This document shows positions 19,175-28,099 of a DNA stretch of 47,062 nt, piece after piece. Positions within the stretch are counted from its first letter, which is position 1. Each line of letters starts with the position of its first letter. Under the pieces are notes generated by a model, which made no database searches, was not told the DNA's origin, and saw only the letters and a program-made list of their open reading frames with translations. This DNA is from Chelativorans xinjiangensis. Its GTDB lineage: Bacteria > Pseudomonadota > Alphaproteobacteria > Rhizobiales > Rhizobiaceae. Location: the NCBI RefSeq assembly GCF_009812055.1, contig NZ_WQNH01000038.1:1-47062 (forward strand), in the 5' to 3' direction. The translations under genes were made by a program, and so were the position numbers.

Positions 19175-20092
19175 ATGCTGCGCAAGCTGCTTTATGCCGT
19201 CGTCCCGATTCTGGTCGCGGGCGGCATGTTCTGGCTTGTCACGGAGGCGGAGCGGCTTGACGCGGCACCCCTTGCCGATCTGCAGCCGGGCGATCCTAAG
19301 CGCGGCGAGCGCATTTTCCAGATCGGCGGCTGCGCCTCCTGTCACGCACGCCGGGGCGCCGAGGGAGTGGCGGAGCTGGAGCTTGCCGGCGGTCTTGCGC
19401 TCGAGACCACCTTCGGCATTTTCGTGGCGCCGAACATATCGCCCGACCCGGAGCATGGCATCGGCGCCTGGGACGAGGCTGATTTCCTCAACGCCGTGAT
19501 GCGCGGCGTCTCCCCTGAGGGCGAGCACTACTATCCGGCGTTTCCCTACACGTCCTATGCGCGCATGGAGCCGCAGGACGTGGCCGACCTCTTCGCCTAC
19601 TTGAAGACGCTGCCGCCGGTCGCCGAGGATGCGGCGGGCCATACGCTTTCCTTCCCCTACACGCTGCGGCGCGGCCTCGGGCTGTGGAAGCGCCTTTACC
19701 TGCGCGAGGAACCGGTGATCACCTTTCCCGCCGGCGCGCCGGAAGAGGTGCTGCGCGGGCGCTATCTGGCGGAGGGGGCGGGGCACTGCGGCGAGTGCCA
19801 CACCCCGCGCTCCTTCATCGGCGGCCTGAAGGATGATCGCTGGCTGGCGGGTGCGCCGGCACTGGAGAGGGAAGGGACCGTGCCCAACATCACGCCGAGC
19901 CAGGACGGCCTCGGCTCGTGGTCCCCTGCCGATATCGTCTACTACTTCGAAACCGGCTTCACACCCGACTTCGATTCCGTCGGCGGCGCCATGGCCGCCG
20001 TGCAGAAGAACCTGACGAAGCTGCCGGCGGAGGATCGGGAAGCGATTGCAGCGTATTTGAAGGCGGTACCGGAAGTGGGGAAGAGCAAATAA
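19175..20092 (+). CDS. Diheme cytochrome c
   Basis: A 305-residue protein with a membrane anchor or uncleaved signal (about 5-23) and two class I heme motifs: C53-A-S-C56-H57 and C205-G-E-C208-H209. M131 is a likely sixth ligand for the first heme. The layout resembles the cytochrome subunits of periplasmic sugar, alcohol and sorbosone dehydrogenases, but no dehydrogenase gene is nearby. With the adjoining cytochrome c' it probably forms a small periplasmic electron-transfer pair. The stop is followed at once by a heptanucleotide repeat. Confidence 0.9.
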   Translation: MLRKLLYAVVPILVAGGMFWLVTEAERLDAAPLADLQPGDPKRGERIFQIGGCASCHARRGAEGVAELELAGGLALETTFGIFVAPNISPDPEHGIGAWDEADFLNAVMRGVSPEGEHYYPAFPYTSYARMEPQDVADLFAYLKTLPPVAEDAAGHTLSFPYTLRRGLGLWKRLYLREEPVITFPAGAPEEVLRGRYLAEGAGHCGECHTPRSFIGGLKDDRWLAGAPALEREGTVPNITPSQDGLGSWSPADIVYYFETGFTPDFDSVGGAMAAVQKNLTKLPAEDREAIAAYLKAVPEVGKSK

Positions 20093-20093
20093 T

Positions 20094-20142
20094 GAATAGT
20101 GGATAGTGGATAGTGGATAGTGGATAGTGGATAGTGGATAGT
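20094..20142. repeat. Tandem heptanucleotide repeat (GGATAGT)
   Basis: Six perfect copies of GGATAGT (20101-20142) are preceded by one variant, GAATAGT (20094-20100). The array sits in the 76-base gap between the diheme cytochrome stop and the convergent oligopeptidase stop. It is too short and spacerless to be a CRISPR array. Slipped-strand changes would alter only the intergenic length. Confidence 0.9.
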
Positions 20143-20168
20143 GTGCCGCGTCGGCGCCCGTTCCCTAC

Positions 20169-22277
20169 TCACCTCATCTCACTCTTCCCCACCGCCTTCA
20201 GCATGAATGCATAGCTGAACGCCACCTCCTCCAGCCTTGAAAAACGGCCCGAGGCGCCGGCGTGGCCGGCGTCGAGGTTGATCTTCAGCATGATCGGATT
20301 GCCGCCCGTATTGTTGTCGCGCAGGCGCGCCACCCATTTCGCCGGCTCCCAATAGGTCACCCTCGGATCCGTGAGGCCGGCCAGCGCCAGGACGGCGGGG
20401 TAGGGCCGCTCGCGCACGTTGTCGTAGGGCGAATAGGCGGCGATCGTCCGGTAGTCTTCCTCGCTGGCGATGGGATTTCCCCATTCGGGCCATTCGGGCG
20501 GGGTGAGCGGCAGCGTGTCGTCGAGCATGGTCTCGAGGACATCGACGAAGGGCACGGCCGCCACGATGGCGCGAAAGTCCTGCGGGGCCATGTTGGCGAC
20601 GGCGCCCATCAGCATGCCGCCGGCCGAGCCTCCTTCGGCGACGAGCCGGTCGTGACCGGCGTAGCCTACCGCCATCAGATGGCGGGCGCAGGCGATGAAG
20701 TCGGTGAAGGTGTTCGGCTTCTTCTCCCGCTTTCCCTCCTCGTACCAGCCATAGCCCTTGTCCTTGCCGCCGCGGACATGGGCGATGGCGTAGACGAAGC
20801 CACGGTCGACCAGTGACAGGCAGTTGGTGCGGAAAGCGGCGGGGATGGTGATGCCGTAGGCGCCGTAGCCGTAGAGCAGGCAGGGGGCGGTACCGTCGAG
20901 TTCGAGGCCGCGGCGGTGGACGAGGGAGATCGGCACGAGTTCGCCGTCGGGTGCCACCGCCATCAGGCGGCGCGTGACATAGTCCTCGGGATTGTGGCCG
21001 GAGGGCACTTCCTGTGTTTTCAGGAGAGTGCGCCGGCGCGTGCGCATGTCATAGTCGAATTCCTGCGCCGGTGTCGTCATCGAGGAATAGGTGAAGCGGA
21101 AGGTCTCCGTGTCGTATTCGAGGGAGCCGTCGAGGCCCAGCGAATAGGCCTCCTCGTCGAAGTCGATCACATGCTCGTCGCCGCTTTCCCGCTCGCGCAC
21201 AACGATACGCGGCAGGCTGTCCTTGCGCTCCAGGCGAACGAGATAATGCCTGAAGGCAAGGATCGACAGGATCAGCCGCCCCGGCTCGTGCGCCACCACT
21301 TCGCGCCAGTTGGCACGCGACGGGTCGGCGGCAGGCGCTGTCATGATCTTGAAGTCCTTGGCGCCGTCGGCATTGGTCAGAATGAAGAATTCCTCGCCCG
21401 CCGGCTCCATGTCGTACTGCATGCCCATCTCGCGCGCCGCCACCACGCGTGGGGCGGCCCTCGGATCGTCCGCAGGCAGAATGCGGTACTCGGTTGTCTC
21501 GTGGTCATGGACGCTGATGAATATCCAGTCGTCGAGCCGGCTGCCGAAGACATTCATGAAGAAACCGGGATCGGCTTCCTCGTAGATGAGCTGGTCTTTC
21601 CCGGCATCTTCGCCCAATGCATGGAAGAAGACCTTGGAGGGACGGTGGTTGTCGTCGAGCCGCGTATAATAGAAGCCGCTGCCGTTGGCATTGAAGGTGC
21701 CGGAGCCGCTGGCATTTTCCACCCGGTCTTCAAGATCGCTCCTTAAGGAGAGGTTGCGGACCCTGAGCGTGTAGAACTCCGAGCCCTTTTCGTCCGCTCC
21801 CCACAGAAGGTGCTTGTGGTTGGGCGAATGGCCGATGCCGCCGATATGGAAATAGGCTTTGCCTTCAGCCTCCTTGTCGCCATCGAGCAACACCTCCTCC
21901 GCGCCGCCTTGGCGCGGCGTGCGGAAGAAGCGCGGATGCTCGCCGCCCTCCCGGTAGGCGCTGCCGTAGGCATAAGGGCCGTCCTTCATGGGAACGGAGG
22001 AATCGTCCTCCTTGATGCGGCCCCTCATCTCGGCAAAGAGCGTCTTCTGCAGCGCCTCCGTGCCGGCCATGAGCTGCTCGTGATAAGCATTCTCCGCCTC
22101 CAGGTGGGCGCGGATATCGGCAGCGAGCAGGGACGGGTCCTTCAGCACTTCCTGCCAGTTCTCGGCCCTGAGCCAGCCATAGTCGTCCGTGCGGGTGGTG
22201 CCGTGGCGGGTGTCCTGGTGTGGGCGCTTTTCCGGGCGGGGCGCCGGGAGAGAGGGGAAGGCGGCCTTCTGCGGCAT
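20169..22277 (-). CDS. ptrB: Oligopeptidase B (S9 family)
   Basis: A 702-residue serine peptidase that cleaves short peptides after Arg or Lys. It has an N-terminal beta-propeller domain (about 70-410) that limits substrate size and a C-terminal alpha/beta-hydrolase domain. The triad is S551 in GGSAGG, D637 in LTDPRV and H672 in DAGHAG; the spacing matches that of characterised oligopeptidase B. No signal peptide is seen, so it is cytosolic. ATG 22277 starts at the family's usual N-terminus; the frame is open for 28 codons upstream, but those are atypical in composition. Confidence 0.94.
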   Translation of the reverse strand: MPQKAAFPSLPAPRPEKRPHQDTRHGTTRTDDYGWLRAENWQEVLKDPSLLAADIRAHLEAENAYHEQLMAGTEALQKTLFAEMRGRIKEDDSSVPMKDGPYAYGSAYREGGEHPRFFRTPRQGGAEEVLLDGDKEAEGKAYFHIGGIGHSPNHKHLLWGADEKGSEFYTLRVRNLSLRSDLEDRVENASGSGTFNANGSGFYYTRLDDNHRPSKVFFHALGEDAGKDQLIYEEADPGFFMNVFGSRLDDWIFISVHDHETTEYRILPADDPRAAPRVVAAREMGMQYDMEPAGEEFFILTNADGAKDFKIMTAPAADPSRANWREVVAHEPGRLILSILAFRHYLVRLERKDSLPRIVVRERESGDEHVIDFDEEAYSLGLDGSLEYDTETFRFTYSSMTTPAQEFDYDMRTRRRTLLKTQEVPSGHNPEDYVTRRLMAVAPDGELVPISLVHRRGLELDGTAPCLLYGYGAYGITIPAAFRTNCLSLVDRGFVYAIAHVRGGKDKGYGWYEEGKREKKPNTFTDFIACARHLMAVGYAGHDRLVAEGGSAGGMLMGAVANMAPQDFRAIVAAVPFVDVLETMLDDTLPLTPPEWPEWGNPIASEEDYRTIAAYSPYDNVRERPYPAVLALAGLTDPRVTYWEPAKWVARLRDNNTGGNPIMLKINLDAGHAGASGRFSRLEEVAFSYAFMLKAVGKSEMR

Positions 22278-22432
22278 GGTGGGCGGGATCCTTGTCGAAG
22301 GGGAGAATCTGAGAGGTGCCGAGTCGTATCGAAATGAACAGGGCCTTTGGCTTCGGTTCAAGGAGTAATCGCTATCGATGGTCGAAGTAAGGTGGGCTCG
22401 GTGGGGCTGCCGCCCGACACCGCAGATATCCC

Positions 22433-23251
22433 CTATCGCCCTATCCTTGGCCGATAGTCCTCCGCCCCCCAGTGCAGTACCGAGCGCCTGCGCGGGCGGG
22501 ACTGTGGCTCGTAATGGCGGCTGAGGGCGGCAAGCGCGGTCTTCAGCACCACCTTGGCGGAGCGCACCGGCCAGCCGCGTTCAGCTTCCACGCGCTCCAG
22601 TCCCTTCAGGAAGCAGCAGACATCGACGAGCACGCCGGAGAGCTCCGGTCCCACCGCGACAAGCGCCTGGTCGACCCGCTGGCGCGCGGCAAGGGCGGCG
22701 TCCGTGAGGTCGGCGATGCCGTTATCGCCGCCGCGCCGGCCATCCGCCACCGCCGCACTCCAGTTGGCGCCAAGCCGCGGCATGATGCGACCGCGCGTAT
22801 AGTCGGTGCGCAGGCGTTCGCCGGCACGGAACTCGTTGTCGTCGAGGAAAGGCGTGCCGTTCTTCGTCCGCCTTCGGGCCAGTTGCGCCAATGGGGATTC
22901 GGAGAAATCGACCTGGACCGTGCGTGCACCTGTCTCGGTCTGCAGCGTGCGGGTGCCGAGGTCCATGTGCTGGGCGCGAAAAGGCGCATCGCCCGCGTCC
23001 GTGCGTTTTGCGAGCGCCCGGCCCTCCGGTGAAAGGGCAAGCCCCGCGCCTTCCCTCCGCATCACGCCGTCGCGCACCAGCGCGGCCAGCGTTGCGGTGG
23101 CGGCCGATACCATGCCGCGCTCGCCGCCGTCGAGCAGGACCGTGCCCTCCTTGGCTGCAGCGCGCAGGACGGCAGGACCCGCGGCGAGGAAGCGTACAAC
23201 ACGCGCCCGTTCCTTGCGCGCCCGCGCCGAACCGATCTCCGCCCGCCTCAA
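22433..23251 (-). CDS. DUF6456 domain-containing protein
   Basis: A 272-residue basic protein of the DUF6456 family. The N-terminal part (about 10-85) looks like a winged-helix unit with a variable linker. The C-terminal part (about 115-255) carries the conserved AGERLRTDYTRG segment and a helical region. The family is largely alphaproteobacterial and uncharacterised; DNA binding is a guess from charge and context. It overlaps the upstream HTH gene by four bases, so the two are translated together. Confidence 0.82.
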   Translation of the reverse strand: MRRAEIGSARARKERARVVRFLAAGPAVLRAAAKEGTVLLDGGERGMVSAATATLAALVRDGVMRREGAGLALSPEGRALAKRTDAGDAPFRAQHMDLGTRTLQTETGARTVQVDFSESPLAQLARRRTKNGTPFLDDNEFRAGERLRTDYTRGRIMPRLGANWSAAVADGRRGGDNGIADLTDAALAARQRVDQALVAVGPELSGVLVDVCCFLKGLERVEAERGWPVRSAKVVLKTALAALSRHYEPQSRPRRRSVLHWGAEDYRPRIGR

Positions 23252-23670
23252 GGAAGCACCTCCGTCTGCCGGAAGGCCGCCGCCGTAACGCGCTCGACCA
23301 TGTGCACGATGCGGTCGAGATCCTCGTCGTCACGCATGTCCTCGACGAGGTGGCAGGCATGCTTGACAGTGGTGCGGTCGCGGCCGAAGCCCTGGCCGAC
23401 CTCCGTCATCGTAAGCCCCAGCACCACGTGGGTCACATACATGCCGATCTGCCGCACCCGCGCCACGCTTTCAGTACTCCTGCCGGGCTGGCGCAGCTCG
23501 CGTCCGCTGACATTGAAAAGAGCAGCGACGATGTCCATCACGCATTCGCAGACGTCCATCACCCGCTCGTCGGTCACCGGGCTTAGCCTGCGTATATAGG
23601 CTTGGGCGAGCGCAGTCGGATCCTGCATTTCGTTTTCGTCCGGTATCGGGCTTGCGGCGGTCAAAGGCAC
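23248..23670 (-). CDS. Helix-turn-helix protein similar to DnaA domain IV
   Basis: About 140 residues. Residues 67-125 resemble the DNA-binding domain of DnaA: a signature-like FGRDRTTVKHAC matches the GRDHTTV-type helix that reads DnaA boxes. No AAA+ domain is present, so it cannot act as an initiator. GTG 23670 is chosen because GGGAGGG lies nine bases upstream. GTG 23688 or ATG 23628 are alternatives. It forms a two-gene unit with the DUF6456 gene. Two inverted repeats lie in the AT-rich region upstream. Confidence 0.8.
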   Translation of the reverse strand: MPLTAASPIPDENEMQDPTALAQAYIRRLSPVTDERVMDVCECVMDIVAALFNVSGRELRQPGRSTESVARVRQIGMYVTHVVLGLTMTEVGQGFGRDRTTVKHACHLVEDMRDDEDLDRIVHMVERVTAAAFRQTEVLP

Positions 23671-23695
23671 GGAACGGATCCCTCCCACTGAAAAA

Positions 23696-23711
23696 AAGGA
23701 ATAAATTCCTT
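23696..23711. promoter_or_regulatory. Inverted repeat upstream of the DnaA-like HTH gene
   Basis: AAGGAAT and ATTCCTT form perfect 7-bp arms around AA, 26 bases before the HTH gene start. The location suits an operator, perhaps for the HTH protein itself. The surrounding 180 bases are markedly AT-rich compared with the rest of the window. Confidence 0.45.
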
Positions 23712-23773
23712 ATACCGTTGCCGGCTGTGAGCGTGAACAAAAAAGGAACAAAAATCGAAGCGTGTTAGCTTAT

Positions 23774-23790
23774 CCTGTTGTTTAAACAGG
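23774..23790. promoter_or_regulatory. Second inverted repeat in the AT-rich divergent region
   Basis: CCTGTT and AACAGG pair around GTTTA. The site lies between the HTH gene (minus strand) and the small conserved gene (plus strand). It is followed by TTTTATTTTATC and later by TTATCCCCG, a loose relative of a DnaA box. Confidence 0.35.
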
Positions 23791-23884
23791 GGATTTTATT
23801 TTATCGCAAAAAAAATACAGCGAATTTATCCCCGCGGCGCACATCCCTCGCACACTGGGGCTCCAACAGATGGAGGTTGTGCGC

Positions 23885-24283
23885 ATGAGTGTGTTTCAGG
23901 AAGAAGCCAAGACATTCCGCCGGGCAAAGGAACTCCAGGTGGCGGAGGCGCGGCAATGCGCGGTATTCTTCCTCGCTTCGGGGATAGATCTGGCGGCGGC
24001 CCTAAAGTCCTCGGGAAAGGAAAGGACGGCGATCCTGGCACGGCTTACCCGGCTGATCGAGCGGGAGCGGCTGAAGGGCATGCGGCGGCACTGGGGTTAT
24101 GACCTCAACCGCCACATCGCTCTCAAACAGGTCTATGACCGGTTGAGGGTGGGCGTCGCCGGGGCAAGGGAATTGGGGGCTGAAAGGAAACCTCCCCGGC
24201 GCCGCTTCAGCTCGGTGCGGGCTCAAAAAAGGCAAAAGCGGCACCCTGGGGCGCCGCCTTTCGAAAGCACTCAGCAGCGATGA
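23885..24283 (+). CDS. Conserved small basic protein of unknown function
   Basis: A 132-residue cytosolic protein that I recognise only as a rhizobial conserved hypothetical. The first 85 residues are helical (EEAKTFRRAKELQVAEARQ and onward) and the last 45 are disordered and strongly basic, ending just before mucR. ATG 23885 is preferred over 23870 because GGAGG lies upstream at good distance. It converges with mucR across four bases. The neighbourhood of regulators suggests a nucleic-acid role, but nothing in the sequence proves it. Confidence 0.72.
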   Translation: MSVFQEEAKTFRRAKELQVAEARQCAVFFLASGIDLAAALKSSGKERTAILARLTRLIERERLKGMRRHWGYDLNRHIALKQVYDRLRVGVAGARELGAERKPPRRRFSSVRAQKRQKRHPGAPPFESTQQR

Positions 24284-24287
24284 AGCG

Positions 24288-24707
24288 CTACTTCTTCTTC
24301 GGCTTGCGCCCGAGGCCCATCTTCTTCGCCAGCTGCGAGCGGGCCACGGCATAGCTCGGCGCAACCATCGGATAGCTGGGGTCGAGGCCCCACTTCTCGC
24401 GATACTGCTCCGGCGTCAGGCTGTAGTGCGTCATAAGGTGGCGCTTCAACGACTTGAATTTCTTACCGTCTTCAAGGCAGATGATGTAATCGTCGTGCAC
24501 CGAACGCTTCGGATTGACTGCCGGCTTCGGCTTCTCAGTCGGTGCCTGCTCGCTGGTACGGTTCACCTTGCCCAGCGCCGTATGAACGTCGGCAATCAGG
24601 TTCGACAGCTCCGAAACGGGAACAGGATTGTTGCTAACATAAGCAGCGACAACATCTGCCGTCAGTTCGATAAGCACTTCATCATTTTTTGTCTGTGGTT
24701 CGTCCAT
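24288..24707 (-). CDS. mucR: MucR/Ros family transcriptional regulator
   Basis: A 139-residue zinc-finger regulator. MucR proteins repress and organise exopolysaccharide, motility and virulence genes and bind AT-rich DNA. The helical N-terminal oligomerisation region (about 8-48) and the DNA-binding domain (about 65-139) are complete. The zinc site reads C77-x2-D80-x9-H90-x3-H94, where Ros has a second cysteine, matching the Cys-Asp-His-His class described in some Mesorhizobium homologues. ATG 24707 is used; a GTG two codons earlier is possible. The 280-base AT-rich upstream region is where MucR autoregulation is expected. Confidence 0.93.
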   Translation of the reverse strand: MDEPQTKNDEVLIELTADVVAAYVSNNPVPVSELSNLIADVHTALGKVNRTSEQAPTEKPKPAVNPKRSVHDDYIICLEDGKKFKSLKRHLMTHYSLTPEQYREKWGLDPSYPMVAPSYAVARSQLAKKMGLGRKPKKK

Positions 24708-24922
24708 GTTCACTACCCTACCCCAATGTCATCAATGATCCGACACCGCGCCTTCTACATATGGCGGCATTCAAACACCCATTTACTTATTCTTATCAGT
24801 GCCAGCATACAAGCACAACGGGTTATTCACGCTTTGATATATCCCGTCAACTCACAATTTCTATCGGGCACCGGCATGCTCTATATTTGTTATACTTGCT
24901 TCCAGTTTTGATGAATTTCGGT

Positions 24923-24956
24923 TTGGCCGTTGCCATGGCGTCGGCCAACGGCTCTA
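24923..24956. other. Hairpins in the mucR-mrpG intergenic region
   Basis: The 281 bases between mucR and mrpG hold no gene I can support. TTGGCCG (24923-24929) pairs with CGGCCAA (24942-24948), and an alternative CCGTTG/CAACGG pairing overlaps it. These lie just past the mrpG stop and could end the antiporter transcript, although no T-run follows. The remainder (24714-24910) is AT-rich and probably holds the mucR promoter. Confidence 0.4.
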
Positions 24957-24988
24957 CGACAATGGAGCCGGACTGTGGCCGCGACGGG

Positions 24989-25357
24989 TCAGGAAGAGCG
25001 GGGCTTGGGCTGTTTCTTTCCGTTCGGCGCTTCGGCCATGTCGTCGTGCACCGAACCTTCCCACAGGCGGTAGCCGGCAGCGTAGGCGGCCTTGGCCAGG
25101 AGATGGGCGGAGATGGGCGCCGTCAGCAGGAGGAAGATGATCGCCGCCAGCGCCCGCGTCACCGTCGAATGATCCTGGGCGAACAGCGCGAGGGCCAGCA
25201 GAAGCACGCCGGCGCCCAGCATACCCGCCTTCGAGGCGGCATGCATACGCGAGTAGAGATCCGGCAGGCGCAGAAGCCCGATGGCGGCGGCGAAGGTGAA
25301 GAAGGAGCCGACGAGCATTAACGAGCCCACGAGGAGGTTTTGCAAAAGCTCAATCAT
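24989..25357 (-). CDS. mrpG: Monovalent cation/H+ antiporter subunit G
   Basis: A 122-residue membrane subunit with three transmembrane helices in its first 90 residues and a charged, lysine-rich tail ending KKQPKPRSS. The motif [13 protein letters not shown] is diagnostic of MrpG/MnhG/PhaG. It is the last gene of the seven-subunit antiporter and is needed for assembly of the complex. The start at 25357 has GGAGAAGAG upstream and overlaps the end of mrpF by eight bases. Confidence 0.94.
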   Translation of the reverse strand: MIELLQNLLVGSLMLVGSFFTFAAAIGLLRLPDLYSRMHAASKAGMLGAGVLLLALALFAQDHSTVTRALAAIIFLLLTAPISAHLLAKAAYAAGYRLWEGSVHDDMAEAPNGKKQPKPRSS

Positions 25358-25688
25358 CGCTCTTCTCCACGAATTGCCCACGTGCCTCGTCCGAGATGAA
25401 CTCTTCCTCGTAACGTCGGCTCATCACGAAGCGGGCGAAGGCGACGGTGGCCAGGAAGCCGACGAGGCCGAGCGCGATGGCGATATCGAGGTAGAGTGTG
25501 TAGCCGGTGCGGATGCCGATGACGACGATGAAGCCGATGGCGATCGTCACCAGCATGTCGAGCCCCAGGATCCGGTCGGGCAGGCTGGGGCCGATGACGA
25601 CGCGCAGCACCGTGAGCAGGAAAGACAGGCTCAGGATGGCGAGCGCCGCCTGCTCGGCGAAGGCGAGGAAATCCTGTCCGGCAATCAT
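25350..25688 (-). CDS. mrpF: Monovalent cation/H+ antiporter subunit F
   Basis: A 112-residue subunit with three transmembrane helices and an acidic C-terminal tail. The segment [14 protein letters not shown] is the family signature (GPSxPDRxxxLD), and the conserved Asp in it is functionally important in characterised MrpF. It overlaps mrpE by four bases (ATGA) and mrpG by eight, so translation is coupled. Confidence 0.94.
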   Translation of the reverse strand: MIAGQDFLAFAEQAALAILSLSFLLTVLRVVIGPSLPDRILGLDMLVTIAIGFIVVIGIRTGYTLYLDIAIALGLVGFLATVAFARFVMSRRYEEEFISDEARGQFVEKSDD

Positions 25689-26158
25689 CGGAACGCCTCC
25701 ATGATCCTGCGTTCGAAGCCCTGCGCGATGTCGCGCCGGAGCGCGTCCGGATCGGAGCAGTCGATGGCGTGGATGTAGAGGAACTTGCGGTCCTCCGACA
25801 CATCGACCGACAGCGTGCCCGGCGTCAGCGTGATGAGGTTGGCGAGAAGCGTGATCTCGAAATCGCGGTCGGCCTTCAGCGGAAAGGCGAAAATGCCGGG
25901 CTTCAGATCCATGCGCGGTGACAGCACGAGCACCGCCACCCGCCAGGCCGAAAGCACCAGTTCGTAGAGGAACAAGGCGGCGAGCGCGATAAGCTTGAAG
26001 CCGCGCCGGAAATAGCCGAGCGAACCCACCTGCTCGCGTATGAGATAGAGCGCCAGCGCGCCAAGCAGGAAGCCGAAGACGATATTGGCGAACGTGAAGG
26101 AGCCGGTGATCGCGGCCCAGATCAGCGCCAGGAGGATGTTGATGAGATAAAGGGTCAT
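25685..26158 (-). CDS. mrpE: Monovalent cation/H+ antiporter subunit E
   Basis: A 157-residue subunit with hydrophobic segments at about 1-20, 25-42 and 58-80 and a soluble C-terminal domain. The stretch [18 protein letters not shown] is characteristic of MrpE. The subunit is structural in the Mrp complex. Its start overlaps the mrpD stop by four bases. Confidence 0.94.
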   Translation of the reverse strand: MTLYLINILLALIWAAITGSFTFANIVFGFLLGALALYLIREQVGSLGYFRRGFKLIALAALFLYELVLSAWRVAVLVLSPRMDLKPGIFAFPLKADRDFEITLLANLITLTPGTLSVDVSEDRKFLYIHAIDCSDPDALRRDIAQGFERRIMEAFR

Positions 26159-27714
26159 TGCGCCGCCCCCTCGGGGAAGACCGTGCCGATATAGGCTGGC
26201 GCGTCGAGGATGGCGCTCGCCGCCCGTTCAGCGACGCTGATCACCGGGTCGGGATAAAGGCCCATGACCACCACCGGCAGGGAAAGCACGGCAAGCGCCA
26301 CATAGCCCAGATACGGCGAGGCCGGAGTCTCGGGGCCTGCCACCACCCGCGGCCGCCAGATGGTGAGGATGAAGACACGACCGAGCGCCAGCGTGGTGAG
26401 AAAGCCGGTGGCCAGGATGGCGAAGGCAAGCCAGGGCTGGCCGGAATCGAGCGAGGCCCGCACCAGCATGACCTTCGGCCACAGCCCCGAGGCCGGCGGC
26501 AGGCCGGCCGCCGCCAGCATCAAGAGCAGCGCAAAGGCGGCGACCAGGGGATTTGAGGCATAGAGGCCGGAAAGCTTGCTGAGCGAATAGCTGCCGCCGA
26601 GGCCATTCATCACCCCGGCGAGCAGGTAAAGCGCCGTCATGACGATCATCGAATGGAAGGCGTAGAATACCGTGCCGGCGAGGCCTTCCGAAGTGCCTAG
26701 CGCGAGGCCCGCCAACATGACGCCGACGCCGGAGATGACAACGAAGCCGAGCACGCGGCGCAAATCCGTCTGCGCCAGCGCGCCCATAATGCCGATCACC
26801 ATCGTCGCCGCCGCCACCCAGGCGATGAGGCCGGACAGGAGCTCGAGTTCCGGCGGGAAGAGCATCACCAGCGTGCGTAGCAGCGCGTAGACGCCGACCT
26901 TGGTCAGTACGCCGCCGAAGAGCGCGGCAGTGACGATCCGCGGCGTATGGTAGGAGGCGGGCAGCCAGAAATTGACCGGGAAGGCGGCCGCCTTCATGCC
27001 GAAGGCGAGCAGGTAGAGCACGGCAAGCGTGGTGAGCGGCGCGTTCTCTCGCAGCCCGTCCGCCTTGCGGGCGATATCGGCCATGTTGAGCGTGCCGAAG
27101 GTGCCGTAGAGGAGGGCGGTGGCAGTGAGGAACAGCGTTGTGCCGACGAGGTTGAGGATGGCGTATTTGGTCGCCCCGTCGAGCTGCTTGTGCTGCGAGC
27201 CCAGCACCAGGAGGCCGAATGAGGAGATGAGGAAGACCTCGAACCACACATAGAGGTTGAAGATGTCGCCGGTCAGGAAAGAGCCGCCGACGCCGGCCAT
27301 CATCAACATCATGAAGGGGTAAAAGCCGTAGCGCCGGCCCACCGCGCCGATGTCGGCAGTGGCGAAGAGAGCGCAGACGACTGCCACCAGCGTGGCGACC
27401 AGCGCAAGGGATGCGCCGAGCGCATCGGCCGCGAACGAAATGCCGAAGGGCGGCAGCCAGCGCCCCATGGTCATCACCAGCGGGCCCTGGTCGAGCACGC
27501 GCGCCAGAAGACCGATATTGCACAGAAGAGCGGCAAGGAGGCCAGCCACGGCAAGGCCCGCATGCAGCCGCGTCTCGTGGCGCACCATCAACAGGATGGC
27601 GCCGGTGACGATGGGGATTGCCACCGGCCCCACCACCAGCCAATCGGCGGGCGTGGCGGGCGCCAGCACCATGGCTCCCGAAAGATCGACTGCTTGACCG
27701 GGTTCGATTGCCAT
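26155..27714 (-). CDS. mrpD: Monovalent cation/H+ antiporter subunit D
   Basis: A 519-residue NuoM/NuoN-like proton-translocating subunit with about 14 transmembrane helices. Key residues aligned with complex I are visible: E159 in WFEVF, K241 in FGMKAAAFP and K272 in GGVLTKVG. The first 25 residues precede the first helix. The start at 27714 has GAGG upstream; the frame is open for 35 codons more, but that region is the mrpC gene. Only seven bases separate it from mrpC. Confidence 0.96.
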   Translation of the reverse strand: MAIEPGQAVDLSGAMVLAPATPADWLVVGPVAIPIVTGAILLMVRHETRLHAGLAVAGLLAALLCNIGLLARVLDQGPLVMTMGRWLPPFGISFAADALGASLALVATLVAVVCALFATADIGAVGRRYGFYPFMMLMMAGVGGSFLTGDIFNLYVWFEVFLISSFGLLVLGSQHKQLDGATKYAILNLVGTTLFLTATALLYGTFGTLNMADIARKADGLRENAPLTTLAVLYLLAFGMKAAAFPVNFWLPASYHTPRIVTAALFGGVLTKVGVYALLRTLVMLFPPELELLSGLIAWVAAATMVIGIMGALAQTDLRRVLGFVVISGVGVMLAGLALGTSEGLAGTVFYAFHSMIVMTALYLLAGVMNGLGGSYSLSKLSGLYASNPLVAAFALLLMLAAAGLPPASGLWPKVMLVRASLDSGQPWLAFAILATGFLTTLALGRVFILTIWRPRVVAGPETPASPYLGYVALAVLSLPVVVMGLYPDPVISVAERAASAILDAPAYIGTVFPEGAAQ

Positions 27715-27721
27715 TGGCGCC

Positions 27722-28099
27722 TCAATATCCGAGCGGCGGGAGGGCTTCGCCCTCGGGCTCGGCGACCCGCATGCCGTCCGTGTCGTCTGTGCCCAGCTCC
27801 TGATAGGCGCGGAAGGCAAGGACCAGAAGGAAAGCGAAGATGGAAAACGAGATGACGATCGCCGTCAGGATGAGCGCCTGCGGCAGCGGATTGGCTGTGA
27901 TCCGGTCGGGCGTGTCGAGGCCCTCGGGGATGATGGGCGGCACTTCGCGCACGACCCGGCCCGCGGTGAAAATCGTCAGGTTCACGGCGTTCGAGAAGAT
28001 CGCCACGCCGAGAAGGATGCGGATGATGTGCTTGGACAGCATCAAGTAGATCGACACGGCGAAGAACACGGCGACCGTGGCGGCAAGGATGGTTTCCAT
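27722..28099 (-). CDS. mrpC: Monovalent cation/H+ antiporter subunit C
   Basis: A 125-residue NuoK-like subunit with three transmembrane helices. The ADP-like loop segment LPQALILTAIVIS is the family mark (DPLxQALxLTAIVI). The tail is acidic and proline-rich. ATG 28099 overlaps the mrpB stop by one base and is preferred over the GTG one codon earlier; GGGAG lies upstream of it. Confidence 0.95.
   Translation of the reverse strand: METILAATVAVFFAVSIYLMLSKHIIRILLGVAIFSNAVNLTIFTAGRVVREVPPIIPEGLDTPDRITANPLPQALILTAIVISFSIFAFLLVLAFRAYQELGTDDTDGMRVAEPEGEALPPLGY

Noticed and set aside
20094-20142. Possible CRISPR array
   Set aside because: The repeats are seven bases with no spacers, and no cas genes are present.
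23689-23884. Chromosomal origin of replication
   Set aside because: The AT-rich region with inverted repeats and loose DnaA-box-like sites lacks consensus box clusters and the gene neighbours expected at an alphaproteobacterial origin.
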